Shown here one piece after another: positions 25,601 through 37,220 of a DNA stretch of 64,000 nucleotides. Under the pieces are notes generated by a model. It saw only the letters and a program-made list of their open reading frames with translations, had not been told where the DNA came from and did not search any database. Position 1 is the stretch's first letter, and the number at the start of each line of letters is the position of its first letter. The position numbers and the translations under genes are program-made. Source of the DNA: Apostichopus japonicus (Eukaryota > Echinodermata > Holothuroidea > Aspidochirotida > Stichopodidae); the NCBI RefSeq assembly GCF_037975245.1, contig NC_092582.1:3998501-4062500 (forward strand), in the 5' to 3' direction.

Positions 25601-28600
25601 TAAGTTTTCATTACTGTTCAATACTAAAATCTGTTAAACAAAGACAGTCTTCTAACTGGATTAGTTCACTTGAGTTTATAATAATAAACAAACCCATCAA
25701 AATTTGGGAAATTTTCCAATCTGATTTTTTAATGTTGTAAATACTTCAAAAGTTAAGAAATGCCAAGGGATGACTTTATGCATAGATCTGTGAATGGTTA
25801 ATCTTCCAAATATGAAAAGTGCTGAAATCCAAACCTGAAATTCTGTTTAAATTTTTTGGAAATTTCATTAGCTTTTTATAGATAGCTTGAAGAATGATTC
25901 CCTATTAATGGTAAACATCTTTGAATCGTTCTTATGATGAAGTTTAGTTTATAGACTGTTATTTGGCTGATTTTAACTAACTTTAACATTAGATCTGTAA
26001 TGTTATTTGTATTGTGTGCACGCTGTTAAATAAGCTGCTTGAGGTCTACTTTATGGGCAACATTTTTTCTTTTTCCTTCCTTCCCCTCCAACCCCCCCCC
26101 CCCCTGCCTCCCTTTATTATTGAATTTGATACGATCATTTCATCTTCGGCACTTCTATTTATAGACGATGTAGAAGTATCAAAATGTCAATTTAAAATTT
26201 AAAATCTTAAATCAGAAACCTCAAATATGGTATATTTGTGTGTGGGTGTGCCTCTAAATGATCATAATTTTTGCTCCGTGTCAGTACCACTATTAACTAG
26301 TTCCTTTCCTCTGGTAGTTTATTTGATTCGGTCGTTGTGCGAGTTCAATAATAGTTTAAACCTCGATTTAGTCATACTCTAGCAGATTATATAAATAAAA
26401 AATATAGCTGCAGTGAAAATGAGAAAAGCCTTGAATGATCATTCGAGTTTGCCTCGGCTTCATTCCGGTTGTCGATTGATGCTTTTCCTCAAAGTTGAAC
26501 GTAAAAATCATCAAATTGTCTGGAAACAAAAATGAGGTTTTAAGTAATATGTTGACCTTGAGAAAATTACAATCATAAATAATAGATGCTTTTATCTGAT
26601 GGTCTGTTAATATTCCAAGTTTTTACTCACAGTACCAAATATCTGTGGATTAACTTCCTCCATAAATCTCCATCTCAGTAAAAGTGAATTGCAAAGATGT
26701 CATTGTTGATAAGTTTGATATAAAAGTAGTACGTGTCAATCATACCAACTGTATCAATAGGTCTGAGAGAAAACTGTTTTATGCCGACCAAAATTGAATA
26801 AGTTTTCACTGAAATTTTGTTGATATCAAATAATTCAAATAATCAAATTTAAGAACCTTTTGTTCTTTCATCCTAATGGATATAACAAGAGATGTAACAA
26901 TGGATATAATATCAGACAAAAATTTTTGGAGTAATTAGCATAATAAATTGACCAAAATGTGCTAAATTTTATCAAACGAGATAAATTCTTTGAAACAAAC
27001 CAGTTTGATATATATTGAAGCTGGGACACGACAGAGGAAGTTGTTGTGCACAGTATGAAGTATCTTGTTGCCAAACCCTCTATGTCACATGAATCAAGTT
27101 GAACCTGAAAGCAAACACCCGCACTGACGGCTCTGGTTTCAGATTCTGCATCATCCTAGATGTATCGCGTCATTAGAGGGGATGTATCAAATGACAAGGA
27201 AGCAGGCTCAGAGGTTTAAAAGCCTGGAAAAGGAGTCATTTCTAATTAATTTGAAATGGTAGTAAACAGTGTTAACCATGCAGAGCGAAGTTTTTTGCAT
27301 TTGGCTCAGGTTTCTAAGAGTACATACTGTATCTTAGTATTGATCAATACTAGATTGGGGGTCAGGGTTTTTATCAATAAATACATTTTAATAATTTAAT
27401 ATTCTTCTCAAATTTTCATTTTGCAATTTTATTAAAATACCATAAATCTGGTCTTCCCCTTATTTTCATTGTTGTCCAGTTTTGTTTAGCTCAACTAGTT
27501 TTAGCTAAAGTTGAGCTTTTGTCATGGCAATGCGTCTGTCCGTCCATCTGTCAACAGTTGTTGAAAGGCCACCGTGCGCGCTGTTTGATCGTTTCTTGTC
27601 AAACTTGGTGAGGCAATGACACATATCGACAGGTTGATACTCATTTTAGCAAACAGTAGGCCAAAGGTTATTTGGGGTCAAAGAGAGGTCAAACAGTCAA
27701 ATCACGCAAAAGCCTACCCTTCCTAGGGTTAATGTTTGATTTTATCAAACTCGGTCACAGTGTACAGTTAGTGAGTTGGTCATAAAAGTTGTTCTTACTT
27801 TTGATGTCAAAGGTCAGCTGAGGTCACATCAGGTCAAAATATGAAATTCATATCAAAGCTCACTCCTCTGACAGTTTCTGTGTTACTGTGACTTTATTTC
27901 GCCATGGGGATCATGAGTTAACAGGCCACAAAAGTGATTCAGATGTAATATGGTCAAAGGTCATCTCAGGTCATCTGCATGATATCAAGTACTGCCCAGA
28001 AACATTTACAAAGATGTGGTCAAAATCTAGCAGATAGCATCTAGCTCAATCCACTTTCCTCAAATCTGGTTTGAAATCTGGGTTGATAAACTTTGATTTG
28101 TTTCTGAGCTTGGCTTAGTAACTAACCATGATATACTTTGTTCAATGTCTCGTTGACATCAGGAAGTTTATAGTTGAGCTACTGCGTCATAAGTTTTTTT
28201 CTTCTTCTTCTGGCGAGATGTAAAAGTTAGCAACTGACACAGATCATGCAAAGTCACTCTGTTATGTCTGAAGGTTAGCTGCACTTAAGAGTTTGCAGTA
28301 GAGAAGGTTGCTTTGTTGATCAAATCAAGGACATCAATTGCATATGTATTTGTTTTGTACTTTTGTCGTAAAACAAAATTCTAAGTCTGAGTTAAAGACC
28401 TTTAAGTACACATGATTAATGTCACTTCACCCATGGTAAGTCTTGCATGCAGTTTTAATGTCATACTTACTTGGCTCTCATGAAAGGGCAAGTACTTCGA
28501 TCATCTGTCGACGTATTTTAGAGTTGTTATGTTTGCTCTTCATGAAGGCGCCATTAGTCAAATAGAAAGTGAAGTATATACTCCTAGATTGATATATAAA

Positions 28601-31600
28601 AAATACTGCCAACTTCAGAAATGGTAAACAAAATATTAATATAATTCCGACCTTATGTACATAGGGTATAACGTATCAGTTTAAGCAGCAAAATAACATA
28701 TGCTTGTTACATAACAAGTGTTACATAATGAGTAGCAAGTGTTATAGAACCCTTTAACATGTACTATTAATTCTTCAAAATTTTATGCTGATCAGGACTT
28801 AATACATGGAATACTTTCTCTTCCTTGAAAAGATTATTACATAAACAAACCTTTTTAGTATTACTGTATGACTCCATATTGTAATATTATTACTGTATGA
28901 CTCCATATTGTAAGACTATTACTGTATGGCTCCATGTTGTAATAAGATTATTACGTAAATCCATACAGTGACTCCCTCAATACTTTCAACCTGTCTTCTC
29001 TCGGCCTCTCCAGGTGTCTTTGATCTGTGTTGGAATAAATGCATGCTATAAGTTTGGCTGGCGTGACATTTGGAAGAGCAGACTCATTGATTTATTACAA
29101 ACAATATTGATAGATATCATTTTGAGCTAGAAGTATGTTATTTTGAAGTCAAATTGATTGCACTAGGTTTAAAGTCTACCCATATGGGGCTCATGCTGCT
29201 GCATTAATTTAGTCACAGACTGAGAGCTCTGAGGTCCCGAGAGGTGTTTTCATTGTAAAGTATCTCAGGCAGACATTTCGTGAGCTCACATAAAAGTCTC
29301 AGAGATATATATTTATTGGGGGGGGGGGGGCAAGAAGGTACACTAGAGTTCTCTAGAAGTGTTTATGAGGTTAGGGAGAGGACATTTGAGGACAGAGTGA
29401 CAGGGTTTGTGCAGGTGAAGATAATTGGTACTAGAGGCTAGAGCACAAAACTGAGGAATAGAGGATTATTGGTTCTAGAGCCTAGAGCACAAAGATGAGG
29501 AATAGAGGATTATTGGTTCTAGAGGCTAGAGTACAAAACTGAGGAATAGAGGATTATTGGTACTAGAGCATAAAACTGATGAATAGAGGATAATTGCTTC
29601 TGGCGCCTAGAGCACAAAGCTGAAGAAAAGACAGATACTAACATACTGTACAACACTTTCTCTGTGTTACATTTTGTTTTAACACTTTTAATTTAGATTT
29701 TGGATTATTAGTTGAATTAATAAGTACTATTACCTAACAGATCAAATTAATAATTACTAAATTAATAATAACTTGTTCCCAGTTACTCCCTTGTTCCCAG
29801 TTGGAGAGCAAAATGATTTGTCTATACAGTTTATATATGGTAGAGGGGTGCACAAGGGTGGGTTGGGGGAGGGGGGGTGAGGGAGTGGATAAATTATGTG
29901 CTATGGCTACACACCTATGGTTCAATGGTGCTGAAATTGTAACACATCATCTTTCATTGGCAAATTATTTCAACACATTTTTTTCAGAATTTGAAGTTGA
30001 AATACATTCACTGCCAGTTCACTGCAACTGTACAACATGTATCATGGCTGCCAGTTATTACACACACTTCATAAGCACTGATTTCATCAGACTCTGATTT
30101 TTTAATTTTGAGTGAGTTTTTGCTTGAGGGATAATGGGAGGGTAGCATTCAAAATGGCGACCGTTCATCTGTCTTGGGAAACTCGAGACAGTCTGTCTGA
30201 CACTTTGGGCCAACTATCTGAAAGAAAAGTAATGAACATTGTTAAATGTGTTTTTGGAATCATCCATAAAAATTAACAGAATATTTCTATAATATATGTA
30301 TTGTAAGTTGATATTTCAGTTAAGCATCTTTTAACCTTGCAATAGAATTGTATGGTAGTCTGACTAATAGTTATTGTTACTCTCATGTGTAGGTCAATTC
30401 TCTTCCCCAACCTTCACCCCTCCCTCCCTCCCTCCCTCCCATCCCTCTCCCCACCCTGTACCCCTTCTTTCATGAACTCCACCCTTTCACTATCTTAGTC
30501 ATAAATCAAACATGTTGAGAGCAAGTTGAGGTGGAACTAATTACAGGCAAATAATCATAAATTATATGAAGTGGTTTATTGAAGATTCAGAGATGTTTGG
30601 AGAGCAAAAAGAGGTACTTTACATCAGGGAATCAGTTAATGTACTAGCAAGTTTGAAGCCTCTGAATATGGTCTCCGATAAAACAATACTGTTCCTGTTC
30701 AAAAAGATGCCGCTAAACATCCTTTTTCTTCTTTTGCACTCGTCTGGCAAGTCGGCCATTTTTCAACGGATAAATTCTTCCCCGAACATACGTGATTAAC
30801 ATAGCTGTAACTTCAGTTATATTGATAAACATAATTAGGTTATAATACACTTAATAATCTATTATTCATCATAGGTTATGTATGAAAGCATTTTACATTC
30901 AACATATTCGTCTCACACAGTTGAGTCCATAAACACAGTTGTTAGTGTGTAAGAATATTGTTATGATAATCTAAAAAACTTGAGGCAGGTGCTAATGTCT
31001 GGCCAAATCACATGTGGGGTTTGACGTTAGAAGCCTGTGAATGTTTTATGAGTGGGCTTGCCACGGTGAATGTTTGCATATTGAATATTAGTAGTTTGCA
31101 GCTCTGAAGCGTTGAATGTACAATCAGTAGATGGAGAATGTCACATGAAGAAATATTCAATTTGGTATACTTGAAATGAAAAGGAAAAAAAGAAGGAAAA
31201 GTGACTTCTTTGCCCAAGTGAGCTCTGTAGTGTTGGCAAAAGTGATGGAATCATTTGGAAATCACTCGAATGCAGTGGTATCCACTTGACAAAATTAAAA
31301 CTGTTCTAGAAATTTTGCTTGTAATTTTGTTGTTGGTTTCTACTGGCTTATCTGCATTTTTGTATAATATATGAGTTTGCAATATATTTTTTTCTTTTTT
31401 TAAATCCTTTCCATAAATACGAAGCTGGGTGATTTTCCCCTCAGTGATCCTGCAAACAGTAATCCAAGGATTTCCGTTTGACTAATTTTGGCCAATGTAT
31501 CAACAGTAGCTTTAGGGAAGTTCATGGTCACAAGTTAAAACAAAAAGTCTTTCCACTGTTGAAAAAATTTTGACTTTATATCCCATTTATTCGAGTCATT

Positions 31601-31751
31601 ATTAAAAAGGGCTGGTTTTTCTATCATGAAATGAAACGTCCATTTTGTTTTTCCTCTTCTTCAGACTGGAGAAATGCAAGTGAAGAATCCATTGTTCTCT
31701 GAGGAACAATACAAGGAGGCCACACCTCCCCCTGCAGAAGAGAAACCATAA
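4579..31751 (+). CDS. NPDC1: NPDC1/CAB-1 family protein, two alternative first exons (gene-level entry, spliced)
   Basis: Joined exons are 4579-4673 or 9785-9909, then 14395-14467, 17127-17206, 25399-25501 and 31665-31751. The products are 145 aa (form A) and 155 aa (form B). The shared part contains LAQSAQMYHYQHQKQQMIAM, an acidic linker with DSEEENEDGD, then LTVYECPGLAP and TGEMQVKNPLF. This series is diagnostic of the C-terminal cytoplasmic region of NPDC1 (neural proliferation differentiation and control 1; CAB-1 in C. elegans), a neuronal vesicle/membrane protein. All exon phases agree and all donors read GTAAG. In vertebrates this tail follows a signal peptide, an ectodomain and one transmembrane helix. 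None of those is in either first exon, so these are shorter N-terminally alternative forms, or the membrane exons lie left of the window. The gene converges on EXOSC2. Family assignment is firm; the role of the short forms is inference. Confidence 0.88.
4674..9784 (+). other. NPDC1 intron between alternative first exons
   Basis: No exon is supported here. It holds pyrimidine-rich stretches with C runs (6471-6483, 6590-6610, 7300-7325, 7690-7698), short AT-rich repeats of the type ATAAAACTATAAATATTAAA near 7500-7570, and a 40-bp tandem duplication near 9296-9375. The 8340-8700 stretch is less AT-rich and has CG-rich patches. It could be part of the promoter or leader of exon B, but nothing in the sequence proves that. 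Confidence 0.4.
9296..9375. repeat. Tandem duplication, 40-bp unit
   Basis: Two adjacent copies of a unit containing AAAGAAACGCCAATTTTGAA and GTAACAGTTAT, differing at a few bases (AAACAAAGAAAG versus AAACAAAGGAAG at the start). It lies about 0.4 kb upstream of NPDC1 exon B, so a duplicated regulatory site is possible but unproven. Confidence 0.8.
9785..9909 (+). CDS. NPDC1: NPDC1 alternative first coding exon B
   Basis: Encodes 41 residues plus two bases, starting MDDIGDMFGKAKDYVSNAKR. The ATG is the first after an in-frame stop (9755-9757), and the donor is GTAAGTC in phase 2. Residues about 11-32 form two 11-residue repeats, AKDYVSNAKRT and AKDAIFNAKEY, with regular Lys/Ala/hydrophobic spacing. 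Such 11-mers are typical of lipid-binding amphipathic helices in synucleins and apolipoproteins. This suggests peripheral membrane binding in place of the transmembrane helix of canonical NPDC1, which is an inference from pattern only. Confidence 0.8.
9910..14394 (+). other. NPDC1 intron (exon B to shared exon 2)
   Basis: No further exon is supported. It contains three short TGATCTCAATTC repeats (10038-10092), G and C runs (12002-12013 and about 12248-12260), several spurious short open frames with hydrophobic stretches, and a degenerate palindrome-bearing array at 13545-14215. Confidence 0.4.
13545..14215. repeat. Degenerate array of palindrome-bearing units (~45 bp)
   Basis: About 14 diverged units contain variants of ACCAMTNANTTGGTAT (for example at about 13952-13966, 14085-14098, 14160-14175 and 14198-14211), mostly followed by TTCCTACAGTAC-like sequence. 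Each core is close to an inverted repeat (ACCA...TGGT). Spacing is irregular, as expected of an old tandem array. It ends about 180 bp before the shared NPDC1 exon at 14395. Confidence 0.6.
14395..14467 (+). CDS. NPDC1: NPDC1 shared exon 2
   Basis: Acceptor TTCACCCCAG and donor GTAAGA. It encodes IQTATKDAEAEYPSYGVTGP and then GAAL. In family members this juxtamembrane segment follows the transmembrane helix. Phase 2 in and phase 0 out. Confidence 0.85.
14468..17126 (+). other. NPDC1 intron 2
   Basis: No gene is supported. It includes a T-rich tract (15170-15240), two adjacent short inverted repeats near 16210-16258 (TGTACAC/GTGTACA and TGGTCA/TGACCA) and a stretch rich in TACTTGTACTCAT-like repeats (16560-16730). 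A long open frame overlapping the next exon reads that exon in the wrong frame. Confidence 0.4.
17127..17206 (+). CDS. NPDC1: NPDC1 shared exon 3
   Basis: Acceptor TGGTTTCAG and donor GTAAGTA. It encodes SGDRKLAQSAQMYHYQHQKQ followed by QMIAMQ, the most conserved block of the NPDC1 family. Phase 0 in and phase 2 out. Confidence 0.92.
24190..24520. repeat. Diverged dispersed repeat, copy 1
   Basis: Aligns by eye with 26308-26615 in the same orientation. Shared blocks are TTTATTTGATT, CAATAATAG, TCATACTCT, GTTGAACGTAA, AAATTGTCTGGAAA, AAAATTACAATCATAA and GATGGTCTGTTAA. Both copies are non-coding. The identity is moderate, so this is an old duplication or two copies of one repeat family. Confidence 0.65.
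24672..24890. repeat. Tandem array, ~32-bp palindromic unit
   Basis: About seven units of consensus TCTATTGTTAGCAACAAAAA followed by CAATGTTAAGT. Each unit carries an internal ATTGTT...AACAAT inverted repeat. Confidence 0.85.
25399..25501 (+). CDS. NPDC1: NPDC1 shared exon 4
   Basis: Acceptor CTTCAAACAG and donor GTAAGTC. Encodes the acidic linker (EDASDYDSEEENEDGD) and the start of the conserved C-terminal motif, LTVYECPGLAP. Phase 2 in and phase 0 out. Confidence 0.93.
26308..26615. repeat. Diverged dispersed repeat, copy 2
   Basis: Same-orientation partner of 24190-24520. The two copies bracket NPDC1 exon 4. Confidence 0.65.
27487..28181. mobile_element. Unclassified interspersed element with 11-bp TIRs
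   Basis: TAGCTCAACTA at 27487-27497 and its exact complement at 28171-28181 bound a 695-bp segment. It is rich in AGGTCAAA/AGGTCA motifs and contains CTGTCCGTCCATCTGTC. I recognise the general style of a non-coding interspersed repeat but cannot name the family. No target duplication is clear and no protein is encoded. Confidence 0.5.
28859..28945. repeat. Tandem repeat, ~30-bp unit
   Basis: Three units of ATTACTGTATGACTCCATAT plus TGTAATATT, with a partial fourth beginning near 28948. Confidence 0.85.
29410..29620. repeat. Tandem repeat, ~46-bp unit
   Basis: Four to five units built from ATTGGTACTAGAGGCTAGAG and CACAAAACTGAGGAATAGAG. The last unit is diverged. Confidence 0.85.
31665..31751 (+). 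CDS. NPDC1: NPDC1 shared terminal coding exon 5
   Basis: Acceptor CTTCTTCAG. Encodes TGEMQVKNPLFSEEQYKEAT then PPPAEEKP and a TAA stop at 31749-31751. The GEM-V-NPLF motif is the family's conserved C-terminal signature. Confidence 0.93.
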   Translation, partial: TGEMQVKNPLFSEEQYKEATPPPAEEKP

Positions 31752-32398
31752 ACAGCAGAAAGAAAGATTTGATCAGAGCCTGGCCAAACTGGAGTGAGCC
31801 ACTTTCTCAGGGATTTGTCTAAAAAGCATTCATTGATTAATTAAAATCTAATTCGTTCATTAAATTAAACTCTAAATGGCAACTGTTGTAATTAATTAAT
31901 TAATATGAACCGTTCTTGTTAAATGTTTTAACTGCACTTGCCTATTTGGTTAAGTTGTGATATTTTGACTGCACTTGACATTAAGTCCATGCCCACTGAC
32001 CCCCCCCCTTCCTTCCCCTCGCCACACCCTTAATCCTGTCCTCCCTCCCCTATTTGGGTGTGGATTGATCAGTTTGAAGTGAACGTCAAGATGAGTAATG
32101 TTTCCTTGCAATGTTACAGACTGCTGTTCTGTACGGGTTGATTAAAGTAAAAGTTGGTTAAGACGACGTCCAAAATGGTTACTTCAATGGAGGTTTCTAA
32201 TTTCCTTGGTGGTTCCATCATACATTGAGAGGAACCTAACCAGGATCCAAAATTGATCTTACTTTAATCTGGGCTGAAAGAAATCTCTACTGTCTCTCTT
32301 CATAAAGACATTGTGACTGAGAAAGTTTCAGCTGTAAAAGTTTGATACAAAAAAAAAGCTGCAAGATACATGTTTCTCTTTGTATTTAACAAACAAAT

Positions 32399-32404
32399 AA
32401 TAAA
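32399..32404 (+). terminator. Candidate NPDC1 polyadenylation signal (AATAAA)
   Basis: A canonical AATAAA about 650 bp after the NPDC1 stop codon, the first well-placed one I noticed. An alternative cluster lies in the TAAATAAA tract near 32750. No transcript end is available to decide. Confidence 0.35.
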
Positions 32405-35400
32405 GTACAGTAATTTAGTTACATCTGCCACTCAGACAGGCCCTCTAAAATATAGTCATGGTTAAAACATCATCAGGAATTAAAAAACTGAAACATTTTG
32501 AATTCAAGTCAAAACAAGTTGCAGTGGTATATTGGTTTATTTTTCAAATGATGCTTTTTAGACTTGTTCCAAGTGGCTTTATTCCAGTCGATGACTCTCG
32601 CCACTGGCTTTATCGAACAATATAAGACCGGGTTTAAGGAGTTTCTTTTTTTCGTTGAAAGAATTAGGTTTTACGTGACATGTATTTTTCCCAGTGCAAT
32701 CCTTCCTGTTGCCTGTTTTTTGTGGATGTAGAACAGTAACTTTAAATAAATAAATAAATAAATAAATAATCATAATAATCATAAAGAAGGGCGAGTTGTC
32801 TTGACAGCAAAGTCAGTGTCAGTTAATGAAGGCTCTTGCTTCAATTCAGAACATATTCATCTTAGAACGTCTGTATTTTTGTTCTATTCATAATGATAGA
32901 AAGTGGGGGTACATATAAACCTGGTTATCCACAAATTGACAGTAAAAAACAGGTGTTTAAAACCAAGGAAACTTTTTATTTATCAATATTTATTTTTGTT
33001 TTTAATGTTTAAGAGATGTTTTCAAGTTCTATCAGCTCTTATATTCCTTAAACATGCCAATTTCAACCATCAATTATTTAATTTTTTTTTTCTGTTTTAA
33101 AGGCATATCGTACTTAATACCTTGCAAACCGATGCAGAATTTGTGGAAGTGATTATTTTTAATTAATCTCGGCTGAATGGAGTAGAGTTTCATTGTTTCT
33201 CAGTTTGTGTTTTAGTTTATCTTTTTCTTTTATTTCATTCGTTTTGTCTCTTTCTTCTTGCTCTTTGGTAGAAAAAAACTGGTTTTGGGTTCGCTTTGTG
33301 ATCAAATGCATCGTGTTCCCATTCATGTCAAATTGTAACACTGTACTACTTTTGAGTTGGTTATGGGCACACTCGCATGCTAGACCATTGATATAGTCAC
33401 AGTCATTGCCTGAAACCATTCTAACACATTGGTGAAAAAGCAAAAGTTTCTTTCTCTCCAACAGGAGGATCCTGTTTATACTATTCAAACTTCCTCACCA
33501 GTCAAACAAAAAGTCTCAGTGGAATTATTTTTAGATTGGTTGAATTCTGAAAAGCATTTGTGTAGTTTGATTGTTGACCATACAACTTCCCCCCCCCCCC
33601 CCCCCCCGCATCCTTACCTCATGCACCCTAATTCATTGTGTTTCGAAAAGAGTGAATTTTAATATTCTACCTATCCAGTCTGATATCTTTTTAAGGAACA
33701 GAAGAAAACAGACTTCTTATAAAAGCGTTAGGGTTAGTATTTCTGTGGCCTGGCTTAGTAACAGACAGTATGTACAGGATTAGTGTTAAAACACGTTATT
33801 TTATTCATAACATTGGATTCCAAGGCTGTTTGGTTAGGTTGTAATTATATGCCATTATAAAGGAAATAATAATAATATTATTCATTAGAATGCGGTAGTT
33901 CTGTTTGTTTAGCATTCATAGCTATTTGGGAAGACTTTATGGCATCTGTGTGCTTCATCTCTCAATGTACGATCAAACTTTAACCATCAGAGGTTTCCTG
34001 TACAGCTCTTGTCAACTTGGCAAGAAGACTTTGTGCCCTGAGAGCACCTCTAAATGCTGTATTTATTTGACTTCAAATTGCTGTCTTTTCCACGAACTCT
34101 TTACTGGTCGTGCTCATGTTACAAACCTGTGATGAGGTCAAAACAAAGGCGTCAGCTGTACATGGCTGTATTCTTCTTGTACAGAATATATGCCATCAGA
34201 GATATTGTATCACCTGGGACATATTGACTAAGTAGCAGTGCGTGTGGGAGGCATGGAAGCTGAGGTGGGGGAGGGGGGTAAGAGTTGTACGGTCCTAACT
34301 CACCAGTAAACAAAACAGTCCATAAGTTAATGCGTTCAAGAGATCTCAAAATTACTGAGTTTTCTACACAGTTGAAATTACCATTCTGGTAAGATCCTAA
34401 TTTTCTTTCAAAAAACTAGGTCTTCTCTCCTTTTTCCATTGGCAAAAAAGGTTTTCCTCGTTACGTGCAATCTTTTTCTTCATTTTTTTTTTTTGGTTCA
34501 TGTTGTTTTTTTTGGTTTCATTTTAGATTTTAGTTGTGTATCCACTGAACATGTAATAGTCTTTTTCTTTCTTTTTTCTGGGTTATTTTAGACTGTATTC
34601 ATAACTAAACCTTTCATCCTATACGATTTCTTACATTTATAGAATATAGAATATAATTATATGTAAGATTAACCAATCAATGGGACTTACATTATTGAGA
34701 ACAGTTTGGTATGCTTGTTTATCCTTCTCTTATGTATTTTTTTTTCTTTCTATCCTTCTCTCTCTTTCTCTGAGGCAATTATTGAGAAAATGATGTAAAT
34801 GGTTTTGATGAAAGAAACCACCAGAAGTAAATGAGGATAAAATCAATTGGAAAATTGAGAATTATTTTTTTACAAATGTTAAAGAAGAAAAGGTTTAATT
34901 TTGATGCATCGATGCAGCTAATGTCATGAAATGGTTAAAAGATGTTAGGGTAAAAAGCAGTTAACGAGGAGGATGGGATCACACTATTACAGAGGTAGTG
35001 AAACGACACAGCACTGGGTTTGTTTTTTAGGAGGAAAGAGAACATTTATTTCTCTCTCCAGCTTGTTTGTGAAGTTTTGAGAGATGGGTTATTGGAAAGC
35101 AGTAGACTTTACTTGGTATGAAAACTATGATATCACAATACTCTATATCAGCGCAAGTACTTAAGCTTCGTATTGGATATTTCAAAAAAAGAACCACCAC
35201 GTTGGAAACCTGAAAGACAGGCACTTCTGACCTACGACCTTTGTAAATGGAAGGAAGATCAACGTGGAATAGTGAAATGTTTTTAAATTTTGGTGTAAGT
35301 TTTTTTTTTTTGAGTTTATAAGTCAGCACTAGTGATTCATTTCGATTCTCTGTTGATGATTTGGAGGGCAAGACGGTTTGGAGGGTTCATGCCTAGGTTA

Positions 35401-36988
35401 CAAAGCTTGCCTTTCCGTCCAAGAAAAGCTTCCATGTGTCGTTATATATCGGTGGTACTCGATATATAATATCTGACTATTCAATTATCCTCGTCATTGT
35501 GGCATATTTTGATTGGTTGTTTTAATGTGCAACTTAAGTGTAAACTGATTATTCAAAAGTTGACAATCATGTGTGCGACTGTTGATGAGCCATGAGCTGG
35601 TGATTCTATCTAGTTATCTGTGGGGTGATTGTGAAGTGACGGGGGTGTGTGGGGGGGGGAGATTTAATGATTGCGGGGGGTGAGTTTTAAAGATTATCAT
35701 ATTTAAGAAACAGATTCGGTGATAATATTTTGAACATTCAATTAGATTACTTGATATGTCACCTTTCGTGTATTCATTGTGAAGATTTGGATTAACAGTT
35801 GTGTGGTGTAGATTTCAGAGATTATTAGAAATATATTTAAATGTCTTGTGTTGAATGAATATTCATTAGAAAGTTAGTTTAGTACTCTCCTTCTGCAGTA
35901 CTACATATCTTGAATGAAGTAGAACAAAAAAAAGCAAGTGTATCATGGAATTATCTCTGCTTGCATGATTTTACAGTGATTATTAACCTCACAAATATTT
36001 CCTTGAAAGTTGACTATCTTGAGTAATCAAAATCTTGTTTTGGAGTCTGAAAAAAAATATGCCTTTATGAATATTCATGTTTTGATGTTCCTCATTATGA
36101 TAAAACCATATCCTATTGCAATTGGCTGTTGAATATTAAACATTACAAACTGAATATTTAGATTTTCCAAGGTCTCAAGGTACTAGAAGCTTTGCTCTCC
36201 CAATGTGATGCAGAACTCCCAATAAATGTTACCAAAACTTGGAGTACTATTTTACCGTGGAAATATAAACATATGAAATATTACGACATATGAATGTTGA
36301 TTATTGTACCGATGTTACCAAGTAGTTTAAAGCAATTCAGTGCCCTTTGTCATTCATCATTCCTTGCACTCGAAATTTCAATGGATTTATGTCTGTTCAG
36401 CTGGATATGCTTTTACACGACGAGCATTTTGCTTTGAGTCTCTATCATTCCTTCATCCCATTCATTCCTTTTGTGATTTCCAGTGAATTTTAACGATGTT
36501 ATCAATATTTATTTTAACTAAGATTTAAAAAAAAAAATGGCTAGTTAGTGTCCAGATTTATGTGATGTTGTGGTGAATTAATGAGAAAGTTAAAACAAAA
36601 GGGTATATTTAAATTGATATGTAGATACGGGTGTGTGTTAATTATCATGGCTTCACAAAAGTACATTTGTAAATACAGAACAGGTGTAGATAAATCATGT
36701 ATTTGGCTTCTTTTTTCATCTTTATTGTCCTCAATCAAAAGAGGTCTTAATTTGTTCTAAGTAATGCAGCAGAATCTTAAATACATTTATAAGCTTTTTT
36801 CAGAATCAGCGACATCATCGGTATATGCTTTAAACAATACTAAACTTAATTATAGTTGCAAAGTGAACTGCTCTAAATTTTCCAATGACCCCCATCAAAG
36901 CTGTGTAATTCCACAGCAGATAATTGTACTTATTGAATGTATAAATACTGCAAACAAAACTGACGATTGGCCACACAACTTGTCTCCC

Positions 36989-37220
36989 ATGTATGTATGT
37001 ATTTTAGATCCTCCTGCAAGCAGGAACTTGTGAAGAAGCCTCATTGGCTTATCAAATCCGCAAGCTGACCGAAGTCAGTCTCTTACATTCATATTTAACA
37101 TCCATGATTATGAATTGTCAACAACTCTGTAACTGGACGACATACATTAATCTTGGAGTGACTCGAACCGGGGACCTTATGATTGGAAGGCACCGGCTTG
37201 TCAGTTTGAACATTGAGACT
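36989..37220 (-). mobile_element. tRNA-derived SINE, copy 1
   Basis: Reads on the minus strand as a tRNA-like head with a B-box-like GGTTCGAGTCACTCC, a body of about 150 bp, then GCAGGAGGATCTAAAATACA with a short (GTAT)n tail. It matches the plus-strand copy at 53256-53500 through head and body, differing at scattered bases. The A-box end is eroded here. It carries the same body hairpins (CTGAC-loop-GTCAG at 37065-37078 and TCCTGC-GCAGGA near 37012-37025). Confidence 0.75.

Larger units (their letters stand above)
25502..31664 (+). other. NPDC1 intron 4 (6.2 kb)
   Basis: No additional exon is supported. It contains a C run (26092-26104), the second copy of a diverged repeat (26308-26615), an interspersed inverted-repeat element (27487-28181), a 30-bp tandem repeat (28859-28945), a G run (29318-29330), a 46-bp tandem repeat (29410-29620) and a CCCT-rich tract (30417-30455). 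Confidence 0.4.
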
